NCBI GenBank assembly: GCA_947258975.1
Contig: CAMYKK010000001.1
Span: 22,451 to 86,450 of the forward strand
DNA: 64,000 nt
From: an uncultured Gammaproteobacteria bacterium
GTDB lineage: Bacteria > Pseudomonadota > Gammaproteobacteria > Arenicellales > JAANXG01
Direction of reading: 5' to 3'
Position numbers and translations under genes: made by a program. Of this stretch, positions 36,274 through 46,086 are shown one piece after another. The notes beneath the pieces are model-generated. The model did not search any database, was not told where the DNA came from, and saw nothing but the letters and a program-made list of their open reading frames with translations. The stretch's first letter is position 1, and every line of letters begins with the position of its first letter.

Positions 36274-36939
36274 AGTTGATTTCTCCGCGACCAATAAGCA
36301 GTTGAGGACAGCAAAGTTCTGGTCTTCCGAATCCCGGCCCGCCACCGCGCCCCATTCCAGCGCGGAGTAAGTCGCGGGACCAACGCCAACCCCGGCGCTT
36401 CCAACACCCTAGATGGGTTCCGCTTGGGAAGTCAATGCTATCGTAAAGGAGTGGTGAAGTGGGGCGTCATCAAAATCACCACCTTCCACTGTACAGTCCG
36501 AAACTTACCATTCCCGCGCAGGAACGTACATCATCTGTTTGCCCCGTGGCAGGTGCCTGGGCAGTCTTTCCGTGGTAAACCGTGGCTGATGAAGACACAG
36601 CGGAAAATTGTGCATCGCAACATATCACGGAGTGCCGACGCAAATCAATGTCGTTCACTGGCCTGAAGCAAGCGGTGCGGGCGCGATCCGTAAGAGGAAC
36701 GTCGTATTCGTCTTTACGTAGAACAGGGCGATGGGCGGTGAATAAAGCGCCCTAGCAACCGATGGCGGCGCTAGCGTATGCATTGATGGACATCGCCGAC
36801 GATCATTGTAATCTTTCGCGAATACCGCCTCACGGATTCGTCTCCATTATGATTATGGAGACCGCACCTATTGTGGCGCGGTGGGCCTTTTGCGACAATG
36901 ACGGCAGACGGTTTTAGGTTATGTAAGGAACGTACAAAG
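36274..36939. other. Divergent intergenic region between two cytochrome genes
   Basis: About 665 bases between the membrane cytochrome (leftward) and the lipoprotein cytochrome (rightward). I find no coding frame I can support. The notable feature is an 8-base inverted repeat at 36840-36862 over a TATGAT hexamer. Confidence 0.4.
36840..36862 (+). promoter_or_regulatory. Perfect 8-base inverted repeat over a -10-like hexamer
   Basis: GTCTCCAT and ATGGAGAC flank a 7-base spacer that contains TATGAT, a five-of-six match to the -10 hexamer. The element lies 78 bases before the lipoprotein cytochrome ATG. A dimeric repressor bound here would cover the promoter. No strong -35 is seen at 17 bases. 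Confidence 0.4.
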
Positions 36940-37314
36940 ATGCATGCAAGAATAATAAAGCTGTCGGCGTCGGTGCTGGCGCTATTGATAGTAGCCGGTT
37001 GCGCTGAGCCGGATGTGAGTTTCAAAAAAGATGTGATGCCGATACTGCAGGAGAGATGTGTAAGTTGTCACAAACCAGGTGGCGCGGGATACGTTTCCAG
37101 CGGACTCAGCATGGAAAGCTACGACAATCTCATGAAGGGCACTAAATTCGGTCCGGTAATCATCCCTGGATACAGTTTTTCGAGCACTTTGCAGATCCTG
37201 GTTGAGCACAAAGCGGATTCCTCGATAAACATGCCAAAACAGCAGCCGCGGCTGCCCCAGGATCAGGTAGAGTTAATCGGCAAATGGATTAACCAAGGCG
37301 CCAAGAATAACTGA
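36940..37314 (+). CDS. Monoheme c-type cytochrome lipoprotein
   Basis: 124 residues from ATG 36940, with AAGGAA 9 bases upstream. The signal peptide ends in a lipobox (LLIVAGC), so the protein is probably lipid-anchored. One heme site, CVSCHK, follows the stretch DVMPILQERC, a pattern of the 'planctomycete-type' cytochrome domains in which a Cys-containing motif of similar sequence is seen (VSFKKDVMPIL...RCVSCH). The later part has NMPKQQPRLPQDQVELIGKWI, typical of the same domain, with a Met as possible axial ligand. It is probably a small periplasmic electron carrier working with the neighbouring heme proteins. Confidence 0.85.
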   Translation: MHARIIKLSASVLALLIVAGCAEPDVSFKKDVMPILQERCVSCHKPGGAGYVSSGLSMESYDNLMKGTKFGPVIIPGYSFSSTLQILVEHKADSSINMPKQQPRLPQDQVELIGKWINQGAKNN

Positions 37315-37570
37315 TACGCTCGGTAATTGGCCGTACGAAAATTGGCTGGTTTGATGGTCGGAACCACAAACGCCTGTATCGCTCCGGTGTTGTGTCCAGC
37401 CTCCCGGTCCCGGCGTCGTGATGCGGAAGTTACGGTCCATTTACGGCTTATAAGACGGCGTCTATCGCTGGAGACGTCTCCTTATTGCCGGAAACAACGG
37501 CGGGGAAAATTTACTTAATAACGCTGATGCTGCTCGACACGGGTCGTCGTGATGCGCAAAACGTGATGCC

Positions 37571-38785
37571 GTGAGTCAATACGATATTATCATCATTGGA
37601 TCGGGTATAAGCGGACTTAGTCTGGCCCATTATGCCGCGGATGCGGGGCTCAGGACCTTGGTCGTCGAAAAGTCCGAACGGTTCGGCGGTGCGGTGCATA
37701 CACATCGATTCGAAACCGGCACACCGCACTTTTGGATCGAATTGGGGGCGCACACGTGCTACAACTCGTACGCCAAGTTCCTCGATATCATCGACGATCT
37801 CAACATGATCGACCAGCTCATCGCGCGGGAGAAGGCGCCGTTTAGAATGCTGGTTGCAGACCATCTGCGGTCGATCCCCTCGCGGTTGAATTATTTCGAG
37901 CTGTTTGTGTCAGCGCCGCGTCTGTTGTTCTTGAAAAAACATGGGCAAAGCGTCAAATCTTATTATTCGAGGATTGTCGGAAAGGGAAACTTCAATAAGG
38001 TTTTCACGCATTTGTTTTCCGCGGTGCCTTCACAGAGCGCGGATGAATTTCCAGCGGATGCGCTATTCAAACGGCGCCAGCGGCGAAAGGACATCATTCG
38101 GAGCTTCACACTTCCGCATGGACTGCAGTCGGTGATCGATGCCATTGCCGCGGTAACAGACATTGACGCGGTAACAGGCAGCGAAGCGTTGGAGATTGAG
38201 CGGCTGGCGCAATCCTTTGCGATCAAAACCGCAGATGGCGAGCGCTATACAGCCGATTATGTTGCGTTGGCTACTGCGCCCGTAGATGGCGTGCGGCTTC
38301 TGCGCTCCGCTTATCCAGACCTTGCTGATGAGTTGGCTCAGATCCGCGTTGCGACGGTGGAAACCGTGGGTGTCGCGCTCGCGAGGTCTTTGCTCACTTT
38401 AGAAAAGATCGCCGGTATTGTTCCTGCCGGAGACAGTTTTTATTCGGTGGTGTCCAGAGACACGGTTGCCGATGACGAGTATCGGGGGTTTACCTTCCAC
38501 TTCAAGGGCGATCAGCTCGATCTGGACGCCAAGCTTCGTCGTGTTGCGCAGGTGCTGCAAATTTCGCCACGTCACTTAGAGCTGGTTACGACGAAACAGA
38601 ATATCGTGCCGTCCTTCAGGGTCGGACACGAGGACCGCGTGACAAAAATCGATCGCCTGCTTGCCGGCAGGCCGCTTCTATTAACTGGTAATTACCTGCA
38701 CGGTATGTCCATCGAAGACTGCGTACTCAGGTCGGCGAGCGAGTTTCGCCGGCTGAAAAGACAAACCGGGTCCCTCGCTGAGTAA
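37571..38785 (+). CDS. FAD-dependent protoporphyrinogen/amine oxidase-like protein
   Basis: 404 residues from a GTG start. The N-terminal FAD motif GSGISGLSLAHYAADAG and the EKSERFGGAVHTH element are those of the protoporphyrinogen/phytoene/amine oxidase superfamily. The C-terminal LLTGNYLHGMSIEDCVLRSASEF matches the FAD-binding end of HemY-like proteins. The closest comparison is with HemY-type protoporphyrinogen oxidases, but the middle part is not clearly recognisable, so the substrate is open. It would fit a cytochrome-related role, since it lies next to heme proteins, but this is only context. Confidence 0.78.
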   Translation: MSQYDIIIIGSGISGLSLAHYAADAGLRTLVVEKSERFGGAVHTHRFETGTPHFWIELGAHTCYNSYAKFLDIIDDLNMIDQLIAREKAPFRMLVADHLRSIPSRLNYFELFVSAPRLLFLKKHGQSVKSYYSRIVGKGNFNKVFTHLFSAVPSQSADEFPADALFKRRQRRKDIIRSFTLPHGLQSVIDAIAAVTDIDAVTGSEALEIERLAQSFAIKTADGERYTADYVALATAPVDGVRLLRSAYPDLADELAQIRVATVETVGVALARSLLTLEKIAGIVPAGDSFYSVVSRDTVADDEYRGFTFHFKGDQLDLDAKLRRVAQVLQISPRHLELVTTKQNIVPSFRVGHEDRVTKIDRLLAGRPLLLTGNYLHGMSIEDCVLRSASEFRRLKRQTGSLAE

Positions 38786-39087
38786 GGCGACGTCAATTCA
38801 AAAGTTGTTGGAGAGCCTTTCCCTCTGCTTTGCGAGGACCAGCAGGCTCGAATAAAGAATCGTGGCTCTTGTCCCCGCGCAGCAGGGGAAAAGCCACTCC
38901 CACAGTACTAAAGTTGCTCCTGCCAGAGCCATGGTCACAAAGTCTTTCCCACAGGAAGGAAGAGACCGTATGGATGCCGGCGTCGAGCCTACATGGACGT
39001 GTCCCGGAAATTTTCTTCCGGCTCAGCACCGCGTCCAGCCGCCGGATCCGGACGTGGTCATTCAGAGTGCTTGGTGCAATATACCGG
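38786..39087. other. Convergent gap with a large imperfect hairpin
   Basis: About 300 bases between the ends of the FAD oxidase and the GltD-like gene. The stem at 38862-38897 pairs GTGGCT with AGCCAC and CCCC with GGGG. No coding frame is convincing. Confidence 0.4.
38862..38897. terminator. Imperfect hairpin between convergent genes
   Basis: GTGGCT...CCCC and GGGG...AGCCAC form a 10 base-pair stem with an internal loop. No T run follows on the plus strand. It may end transcripts from either side. Confidence 0.35.
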
Positions 39088-40710
39088 TCAGATCTCCTCG
39101 GGGGTCATCTTGATCGCCCCGCACGGGCACTCGGAAACGCACAATCCGCAACCTTTACAATAATCGTACTTGAACTCAAAGCGCATGCCTGGTCCGAGTT
39201 TTGTGATCGCGTTATCCGGGCACACTCCGTAGCAGTTGTCACACTCGAAACAGTTGCCGCAGGACATGCAGCGACGGGCCTCGAACGTCGCGTTATCCTG
39301 GTCGATATTACCCACGATCTCCGCGAAACCCGATTGCCGCCGCATCACGCTCAACATCGGGCGCACCGTTCGCGGCGCATCGGAATAGTACCAGGTATTC
39401 AACAGGTCGAAGGTGGCCACCTCGGGCTTGCTTGCTAAGTCAAAGGCAATACCATGAAGATAGGCATCAATATTGCGGGCCGCTTTTTTGCCGTGACCGA
39501 TTGATGTCGTCACCGTACGCTCAGAGGGGATCATGTCACCGCCGGCAAATACGCCCGGGGAACCGGTTTGCATGTCTATTCCGACTTGGACGGCGCCTTC
39601 GGCAACCTTGATGCCGGACATCGTGTCCATGAGGCCGGTATCCACGTTTTGTCCGAGTGCCTGCACCACGACGTCCGCGGTCATGACGTCGAACTGGCCA
39701 GTGGGCTGGGGCCACCGGCCCTCGCTGGGCACCATCTTTTCCATCGTTACCTCGTTGCCGTTCACTTCACGCAGCGCGCGCAGGCAGAGCAGTTCTACAC
39801 CTTCTTCGCGGGCCTCTCTGACTTCAAATTCATGGGCGGGCATATGCTCTTGGGCCTCGAACACGACCACAGTAACGCTCTTGGCGCCGAGCCGGACCGC
39901 CGAGCGCGCGACGTCCATGGCGGTGTTGCCGCCACCGTATACCACGACGCGTCCGCGCAATCCGGTCGGTTCCTCGAGTTCCGTGTTGCGCAGCACCGTC
40001 ACCGCATCGAGCACCGGCAGGTCCCCCTTGGTCGTGATGTCCACCCGCTTGGGCAGTTGGGCGCCGATCGCCAGGAACACAGCGTCAAATTTGCCCTCAT
40101 CCCGTGCGGCAATCACATCGTCAATGCGGGTGTTGAGCTGCAGGTCGGCCCCCATTTGTTCAATACGCGCGACCTCGGCGCGCAGCTTCTCTCTTGGCAT
40201 GCGGTATTTGGGTATGCCGTAACGCACCATACCGCCGGCTTGCGGCGCGGCATCGTACACGGTCACCTCATGACCCATGCGCCGCAAATGGTAGGCGGCC
40301 GCCAATCCGCCGGGACCGGCGCCGACCACCATCACCCGTTTTCCGGTCGGTGCGCCTGCCTCCATTTGCCACTCATTGATCAAGGCCTGGTCGCCGAGGA
40401 ACCGCTCCACGGCATTGATGCCCACCGCCTCATCCACCTGACCGCGGTTGCAGCTCACCTCGCATGGGTGATAACAAACCCGTCCCATTACCGCCGGGAA
40501 CGGATTGTCATTCATGATCTGCCGCCACGCCTGTTCATAACGTCCCTCTTCGGTCAGGTACAGCCATTGCTGGATGTTTTCCCCTGCGGGGCATGCGTGG
40601 TTGCAGGGCGGCAACCGGTCCAAGTACACCGGGCGTTCGGTTCGCCAAGAGCCGGTCTTGTTCAACAGGCTGCTGCCGGCGTCCAGGGTAATCGCAAACG
40701 GCGTTTTCAT
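39088..40710 (-). CDS. GltD-like NAD(P)H oxidoreductase with two [4Fe-4S] clusters (pyruvate:ferredoxin oxidoreductase partner)
   Basis: 540 residues. The N-terminal cluster domain has PCNHACPAGENIQ; then a flavin domain with VVGAGPGGLAAAYHLRRMGH and a nucleotide site VYGGGNTAMDVARSA, as in the GltD small subunit of glutamate synthase. The C-terminal domain has CMSCGNCFECDNCYGVCP and CKGCGLCVSECPCG, a two-[4Fe-4S] ferredoxin unit that in other enzymes is the separate delta subunit. It is coupled to porB, whose stop it overlaps by 4 bases, and has an AAGGAGG-type ribosome site. It would move electrons between pyruvate oxidation and NAD(P). It is the last gene of the por operon. Confidence 0.9.
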   Translation of the reverse strand: MKTPFAITLDAGSSLLNKTGSWRTERPVYLDRLPPCNHACPAGENIQQWLYLTEEGRYEQAWRQIMNDNPFPAVMGRVCYHPCEVSCNRGQVDEAVGINAVERFLGDQALINEWQMEAGAPTGKRVMVVGAGPGGLAAAYHLRRMGHEVTVYDAAPQAGGMVRYGIPKYRMPREKLRAEVARIEQMGADLQLNTRIDDVIAARDEGKFDAVFLAIGAQLPKRVDITTKGDLPVLDAVTVLRNTELEEPTGLRGRVVVYGGGNTAMDVARSAVRLGAKSVTVVVFEAQEHMPAHEFEVREAREEGVELLCLRALREVNGNEVTMEKMVPSEGRWPQPTGQFDVMTADVVVQALGQNVDTGLMDTMSGIKVAEGAVQVGIDMQTGSPGVFAGGDMIPSERTVTTSIGHGKKAARNIDAYLHGIAFDLASKPEVATFDLLNTWYYSDAPRTVRPMLSVMRRQSGFAEIVGNIDQDNATFEARRCMSCGNCFECDNCYGVCPDNAITKLGPGMRFEFKYDYCKGCGLCVSECPCGAIKMTPEEI

Positions 40711-41726
40711 TCTTGGCCTCCTTGTTCATCGATGAGGCTGAACTTCTTGATGTTGCGGTCGGCAATCGCCTGTAACTGTTCGAGCTGATGAGCATTGGCG
40801 GGTTTCAGCACGTGGGCGAAACGCCGCTGTAGCTTGAGATAGTCCCCTACCGGAACCTGCCGGCGGATCTTGGTCACGCCAGTGAGTTCACCGTCCTGTG
40901 CCTCGATCATCGGATACAAACCACACTCCACAGCCAACCGCGCGATCTTCACCGTATCGCTCGGCTTGGACCCCCAGCCCAGCGGACAGGGCACAAAAAG
41001 TTCAATGTATCGTGCCCCACGAATACCCATGGCCTTGGTGACTTTGTGTTCCAGGTCGTGCAGATCGTGAACGGAGGCGGTGGCGACATAGGGGATCAGA
41101 TGGGCCATGGCAATTAGTGGTACGCTCTTGCCGGTGTTGAACGCGTTACCGGGATCTTTGCCCACCGGCATGGTCGTGGCGGTGCGCGCCGCACCCGGGG
41201 TGGCGCTGGAACGTTGCACGCCGGTGTTCATGTAGGCCTCGTTGTTGTAGCAGATGTAGAGCACATCGTCGTTGCGATCGAACATGCCGGACAAGCAACC
41301 GAACCCGATGTCGGTAGTGCCGCCGTCCCCTCCCTGGGCGATCACACGCACGTCCTCGCGGCCCTTGGCCTTCAACGCCGCGGCGATGCCGGCACCCACC
41401 GCGGCGGCATTACCAAACAGCGAATGTACCCACGGTATGGACCACGCGGTCTCGGGGTAGGGCGTGGTGAACACTTCCAGGCAACCGGTGGCGTTGGCCG
41501 CGATGAGTTGATTGTTGGTCGCGCGCATCGCCGCATCGATGGCGAACCGGGCCCCCAGTGCCTCGCCGCACCCCTGACACGCGCGGTGTCCGGAATCCAA
41601 GGAGTTGGAACGGTCCATCGTGCCCTGCACCGAACGATGATCAGCATCCAGCAGGCGGTTACCCACGGTCAGGGTGCCGGTCTGATAGAACCTGACCTTT
41701 TGATGTGTTTCGGGAATTTGTGGCAT
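40707..41726 (-). CDS. porB: Pyruvate:ferredoxin oxidoreductase beta subunit
   Basis: 339 residues from ATG 41726 (a GTG lies one codon up), with AGGAGAG just before it. It holds the thiamine pyrophosphate site: ACQGCGEALGARFAIDAA near the start, GDGGTTDIGFGCLSGMFDRNDD (read in parts) and a CYNNEAYMN motif. Cysteines C54 and C57 (CQGC) and C at the end of IELFVPCPLGW are candidate [4Fe-4S] ligands, as known for this subunit. It follows porA by 12 bases and is followed by the GltD-like gene. Together with porA and porG it decarboxylates pyruvate to acetyl-CoA with reduced ferredoxin. Confidence 0.92.
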   Translation of the reverse strand: MPQIPETHQKVRFYQTGTLTVGNRLLDADHRSVQGTMDRSNSLDSGHRACQGCGEALGARFAIDAAMRATNNQLIAANATGCLEVFTTPYPETAWSIPWVHSLFGNAAAVGAGIAAALKAKGREDVRVIAQGGDGGTTDIGFGCLSGMFDRNDDVLYICYNNEAYMNTGVQRSSATPGAARTATTMPVGKDPGNAFNTGKSVPLIAMAHLIPYVATASVHDLHDLEHKVTKAMGIRGARYIELFVPCPLGWGSKPSDTVKIARLAVECGLYPMIEAQDGELTGVTKIRRQVPVGDYLKLQRRFAHVLKPANAHQLEQLQAIADRNIKKFSLIDEQGGQE

Positions 41727-41738
41727 CACACTCTCCTG

Positions 41739-42995
41739 CTAAATCGTTTTCGCTGCGGCAACGATGCCGACATCTTGAAGAATATTTTCGGCGATGGAGC
41801 CGGAGCGGCGTTGGGCCTGTTCACGTTCGAGTTCACGTTCGACGATGTCCATATGAATGTCATGAAAATGAGGTTCCTCCATATTGTCTTTGATCCCCTT
41901 CTCGAACATACGCCTTAGATTTGCGCGTGTAATCGGCCGTCCACCGAGCCCGCCGATCGCGGAATGCACGTGAATCGGAAAATCCTTCAGCGCCATGCGC
42001 AGATTCATCGCCAGTATGCCGCCCATGCCCACCGCGAGGCATTTCTCGAATACGATCACGCGCTTGGCGTCCTTGAGCAGTGCGCGCAGGGTCTCTTTGG
42101 GAAATGGACGGAAAGAGCGGACGGTGAGCGCGCCGATAGAAATGCCGTCATCGCGCATCTCCGAGAGCACCGGTTTCATCGTGCCAATTACCGAGCCCAT
42201 GGTGACGACTACCGTTTCCGCGCCTTCACAGCCGAAGCTCTTGACCAGACCGCCCGAGTCCCGATCAAATATCTTCTCGAACTCGGCAGCCTGCTCGGGT
42301 ATGAACTCCAGCGCCTCCATCTGTTTGTGATGAGCGAGATAACGCACCTCGGTGAATGCCTCGGGGCCAACCATGGCGCCCATGGACACCGGTGAGGAGG
42401 GATCGAGGACTTGCCGTGGTTCAAAGGGCGGCAAAAACTCATCCACCTGTTTTTGATCAGGGATGTCAACCTGGCTGAAGGAATGAGTGAGGATGAAACC
42501 GTCCATGCACACCATTACCGGCAGACTCAACTGTTCCGCCAAACGAAATGCCTGGATGTGTACGTCCACCGCCTGCTGATTGCTCTCCACAAACAATTGG
42601 ACCCAACCGGCATCCCGCGCCGACATCGAGTCACCCCAATCGTTCCAGATGTTGATCGGCGCGCCAATCGCTCGGTTACCCACGGTCATCACGATCGGCA
42701 GGCCCATACCGGAGGCGTTGTAGACGGCCTCCATCATAAACAGCATGCCCTGACTGGAGGTCGCCGTATAACTGCGCGCACCGGTGGCGGAGGAACCGAT
42801 GCAGGCGCTGAGCGCTCCAAACTCCGACTCCACCAGAAGGAACTCGCAGTTCTCAATCGCTCCCGCCTTCACCATCAAGCCCAAGTCCTCAACGATGTGA
42901 GTCTGCGGTGTGATGGGATAGGCGGAGATCACTTCCGGCCGGCACAGGGCGACCGCTTCGGCCACTGCATGCGAGCCTTCGACTTGTTTCAACAT
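41739..42995 (-). CDS. porA: Pyruvate:ferredoxin oxidoreductase alpha subunit
   Basis: 418 residues with ATG 42995 and a good AGGAGG site. It has the pyrimidine-binding domain of the 2-oxoacid oxidoreductases: ISAYPITPQTHIVEDL, SEFGALSACIGSSATGARSYTATSSQGM, and the NRAIGAPINIWNDWGDSM segment. The transketolase C-terminal-like domain follows (RSFRPFPKETLR). The YPITPQT motif is typical of the pyruvate-type enzyme. It lies between porG and porB in the operon. Confidence 0.93.
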   Translation of the reverse strand: MLKQVEGSHAVAEAVALCRPEVISAYPITPQTHIVEDLGLMVKAGAIENCEFLLVESEFGALSACIGSSATGARSYTATSSQGMLFMMEAVYNASGMGLPIVMTVGNRAIGAPINIWNDWGDSMSARDAGWVQLFVESNQQAVDVHIQAFRLAEQLSLPVMVCMDGFILTHSFSQVDIPDQKQVDEFLPPFEPRQVLDPSSPVSMGAMVGPEAFTEVRYLAHHKQMEALEFIPEQAAEFEKIFDRDSGGLVKSFGCEGAETVVVTMGSVIGTMKPVLSEMRDDGISIGALTVRSFRPFPKETLRALLKDAKRVIVFEKCLAVGMGGILAMNLRMALKDFPIHVHSAIGGLGGRPITRANLRRMFEKGIKDNMEEPHFHDIHMDIVERELEREQAQRRSGSIAENILQDVGIVAAAKTI

Positions 42996-43017
42996 GACAA
43001 GGTCCTCCTAATGGAAT

Positions 43018-43578
43018 TCAACTTGTGGTGGCGGTGTCATAGGCCGCCTGGGCCGCAGCAACATTCATTTCGCCGATCTTGCCGGGGAATTTCTTTTGTA
43101 TGGCTTTGAACACCGATTCCAACTTGACGACGTCGCTCATTGCGGCGAACGCCCCCAGCAATACGGTGTTGGGTGTCGGACGTTGCAAGTGATGCATCGC
43201 TAATTCAGTTGCTGGCACCGCGGCAAAGTGACCGTGGGGCAATTGGCTCGTTGCCTCTTCGATTGCCAGCTGTTCCGGGGTCCTGGTGGTGTTCACCAAT
43301 ACATAACCGTCATCACGCAAGCCAGCAAACACGTCAATGGCGGCAAACAATGTCGGGTCCTGTATGATCAGAAGATCGGGTTCCAGTACCGGTTCGCGCA
43401 GTTCGATTTCCTTATCGTCAATGCGAACATAGGCCACCACCGGTGCACCCATGCGCTCCGAGCCGAAACTGGGAACGGCCTGTGAATGTTTGCCCTCTTC
43501 GAAGGCTGCGATCGACAACATCTCAGCGGCGGATACCACTCCTTGGCCTCCGCGGCCGTGAATACGGACTTGAAACAT
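43018..43578 (-). CDS. porG: Pyruvate:ferredoxin oxidoreductase gamma subunit
   Basis: 186 residues from ATG 43578, which has the strong site AAGGAG 8 bases before it. The start FQVRIHGRGGQGVVSAAEMLS and the FGSERMGAPVVAYVRIDD segment are the signature of the gamma domain, which holds CoA in the enzyme complex. It is the first gene of the operon porG-porA-porB-GltD-like. Confidence 0.93.
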   Translation of the reverse strand: MFQVRIHGRGGQGVVSAAEMLSIAAFEEGKHSQAVPSFGSERMGAPVVAYVRIDDKEIELREPVLEPDLLIIQDPTLFAAIDVFAGLRDDGYVLVNTTRTPEQLAIEEATSQLPHGHFAAVPATELAMHHLQRPTPNTVLLGAFAAMSDVVKLESVFKAIQKKFPGKIGEMNVAAAQAAYDTATTS

Positions 43579-43761
43579 TGTGGTCTCCTTTTTCATCTAT
43601 CGTTCAGATATGACTGTACGCATGCACAGACAGCAAACAGGTAGCGGCATTACATGCGTTGATCTCTATTCGCGAAGAAGTTGATCACATGAAATTGAGA
43701 TCCGATTCGGCGACGTGAATTCTGCTGTTGCCTGGTCTCCACGGTGGATACACGCGCACCA

Positions 43762-46047
43762 CTAAGAAGTCTCTTCCGCCTTTTGGATCTGCGCCTCTAC
43801 GGTGGTCATCGCGGTCATGTTGATCAACCCGCGCACAGTGATCGTCTGCGTGAGCACATGCGCAGGTTTGGCGGCGCCCACCAGAATCGGGCCCACGGAG
43901 ACACCACCTCCCAAAACCTTGAGCAGTGTGTACGAGATATGCGCGGCATCCACATTCGGCATCACCAACAGATTCGCAGACCCCGATATGCGGGCATCAG
44001 AAAACGTAAGCTTGCGGATCTCGGCATTTACTGCCGCCTCGGCATGCATCTCCCCATCCACCTCGAGTTCCGGCGCGCGCTCGCGCAGTATTGCCAACGC
44101 CTGCTGCATTTTTTGCGCCGACGGGGTGTCCCGGTTGCCGAAGTTGGAAGCCGACACCATGGCAACCTTGGGGGTAATCCCAAAACGCCGCACCTCTTGT
44201 GCCGACAACAATGTCATTTCCGCCAAGTCTTCGGCGCTGGGTTCATCGGTGATATGGGTGTCGCAGATAAAATAGGTACCCGACGGGAGAATCAACGCTA
44301 CCAGGGTCGAATAATCGTGCACGCCGGGGGTCTTGCCGATGATGTCATCCACGCGTTCCAAGTGCTTGTGAAATGCGCCCACTGAGCCACACAGCATACC
44401 GTCGGCGTCGCCACAACGGACCATCAGGGCGGCGAAGGTGCTGCTGCGGCTGCGCAGCAGGTGTTGTGCGCGTGCCGGCGACACACCTCGGCGTCCCATG
44501 ATGGTGTAGTACTCGCGCCAGTATTTCTCATAGCGCGGATCGTCTTGCGGGTTGACGAGTTCGAAGTCGTGCCCCGGCCGGATGCGCAAACCGAGGTCTG
44601 TCAGCTGCGTCTCGATTACGTTTGGGCGGCCGATCAGGAGCGGATAGGCGAGCCCGGCGTCGACCACCTGCTGCGCAGCCTGCAGCACCCGTTCTTCTTC
44701 ACCCTCGGCATAACAGATCCGCATCGGATGTTCCCGCGCGCGCTCAAAAATGGGTTCCATCACCGCGCTCGACTTGAATACGTAGTGGCTGAGGTCGTCA
44801 CGGTAGTGTTTAAAGTCTTTGATTGGACGCGTTGCGACCCCGGAGTCCATGGCCGCCTTGGCGACCGCCGGCGCCACGACCGTGATCAACCTCGGATCAA
44901 AGGGTTTGGGGATCAGGTACTCCGGGCCAAAGCTCAGCGGCTGTCCGGCATAAGCGGTCTTTACCACGTCGGAGGGTTCGGCCATGGCGAGTTCGGAGAG
45001 CGCGTTGACACACGCGATCTTCATCTCCTCGTTGATGGTTGTTGCACCGACATCCAGGGCCCCGCGGAATATAAACGGGAAGCACAAAACATTGTTTACC
45101 TGGTTGGGAAAGTCGGAGCGGCCGGTGGCAATCACCGCATCCGGGCGCACCGCCTTGGCCTCGTCAGGCATGATTTCCGGGACCGGATTGGCCAGTGCCA
45201 TAATGAGCGGCTTGGCGGCCATCTGTTTGAGATGTTCGGGGCGCAACACCTTGGGTGCCGACAGACCCAGAAAGATATCCGCGCCGCCGATGACGTCGCC
45301 CAGGGTGCGTGCGCTCGTGTCCTGGGCGTAGCGTTCCTTGTAGGGGTCCATGGATTCCGTGCGTCCGGTATACACTACACCGTCGATATCGACCACTGTT
45401 ATGTGCTCTCGCGGTAGCCCTATTTTTACCAGCAGGTCCAGACACGCGAGCGCCGCTGCACCCGCGCCGGAGGCCACCAGTTTTACTTGGTCGATCTTCT
45501 TGTCTACGACCTTGAGACCACTTCTGATCGCTGCGCTGACGATAATCGCGGTGCCGTGTTGATCGTCGTGAAATACCGGGATGCGCATCCTCTTGCGCAG
45601 CGTCTTTTCGATGTGAAAGCATTCCGGCGCCTTGATGTCCTCGAGATTGATGGCGCCGAAGGTGGCCTCCAGGCCGGCGACGATGTCGATGAATTTGTCC
45701 GGATCCCGTTCTTCGATCTCGATATCGAACACATCGAGACCGGAGAATTTCTTGAATAATACCGCTTTACCCTCCATGACCGGCTTTGCCGCCAGCGCAC
45801 CGATGCTGCCCAGTCCGAGCACCGCGGTGCCGTTGGTAACCACGGCCACCAGATTACCGCGCGCGGTGAGCGTTGCGGCCTGCGTCGGATCGTTGGCGAT
45901 TTCCTCGCACGCGGCCGCCACCCCAGGGGAATAGGCGAGCGTTAAATCATGCTGCGTCGCCATCGGTTTGGTGGCGACGATGGCGAGTTTTCCCGGCGGC
46001 TCCGCGCGATGATAGGCAAGTGCCGCCTCTGTGAGCTTGTCTGACAT
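43762..46047 (-). CDS. maeB: NADP-dependent malic enzyme with C-terminal phosphotransacetylase-like domain
   Basis: 761 residues. Residues 1-430 are the malic enzyme: [10 protein letters not shown], the malate and metal site FDDQHGTAI (here [13 protein letters not shown]), [13 protein letters not shown] for NADP, and SAPKVL. The C-terminal 310 residues look like Pta ([29 protein letters not shown]). The domain is not usually active in MaeB but senses acetyl-CoA. It makes pyruvate, CO2 and NADPH from malate. It is the last gene of the run dctP-dctQ-dctM-dctP-maeB, which directly links C4-dicarboxylate uptake to pyruvate formation. The gap to the TRAP protein gene is only 39 bases. Confidence 0.93.
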   Translation of the reverse strand: MSDKLTEAALAYHRAEPPGKLAIVATKPMATQHDLTLAYSPGVAAACEEIANDPTQAATLTARGNLVAVVTNGTAVLGLGSIGALAAKPVMEGKAVLFKKFSGLDVFDIEIEERDPDKFIDIVAGLEATFGAINLEDIKAPECFHIEKTLRKRMRIPVFHDDQHGTAIIVSAAIRSGLKVVDKKIDQVKLVASGAGAAALACLDLLVKIGLPREHITVVDIDGVVYTGRTESMDPYKERYAQDTSARTLGDVIGGADIFLGLSAPKVLRPEHLKQMAAKPLIMALANPVPEIMPDEAKAVRPDAVIATGRSDFPNQVNNVLCFPFIFRGALDVGATTINEEMKIACVNALSELAMAEPSDVVKTAYAGQPLSFGPEYLIPKPFDPRLITVVAPAVAKAAMDSGVATRPIKDFKHYRDDLSHYVFKSSAVMEPIFERAREHPMRICYAEGEEERVLQAAQQVVDAGLAYPLLIGRPNVIETQLTDLGLRIRPGHDFELVNPQDDPRYEKYWREYYTIMGRRGVSPARAQHLLRSRSSTFAALMVRCGDADGMLCGSVGAFHKHLERVDDIIGKTPGVHDYSTLVALILPSGTYFICDTHITDEPSAEDLAEMTLLSAQEVRRFGITPKVAMVSASNFGNRDTPSAQKMQQALAILRERAPELEVDGEMHAEAAVNAEIRKLTFSDARISGSANLLVMPNVDAAHISYTLLKVLGGGVSVGPILVGAAKPAHVLTQTITVRGLINMTAMTTVEAQIQKAEETS

Positions 46048-46086
46048 GCTTAAGCATCCACCCTCACAGATCGTGAGGTGTTTGTG

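Noticed and set aside
39568..40788. A 406-codon plus-strand frame opposite the GltD-like gene
   Set aside because: Antisense to a gene with FAD, NAD and iron-sulfur motifs in the right order; the antisense translation is His- and Arg-rich.
44461..45417. A 318-codon plus-strand frame opposite maeB
   Set aside because: Antisense to a gene with malic enzyme and Pta motifs; no domain seen in the antisense product.
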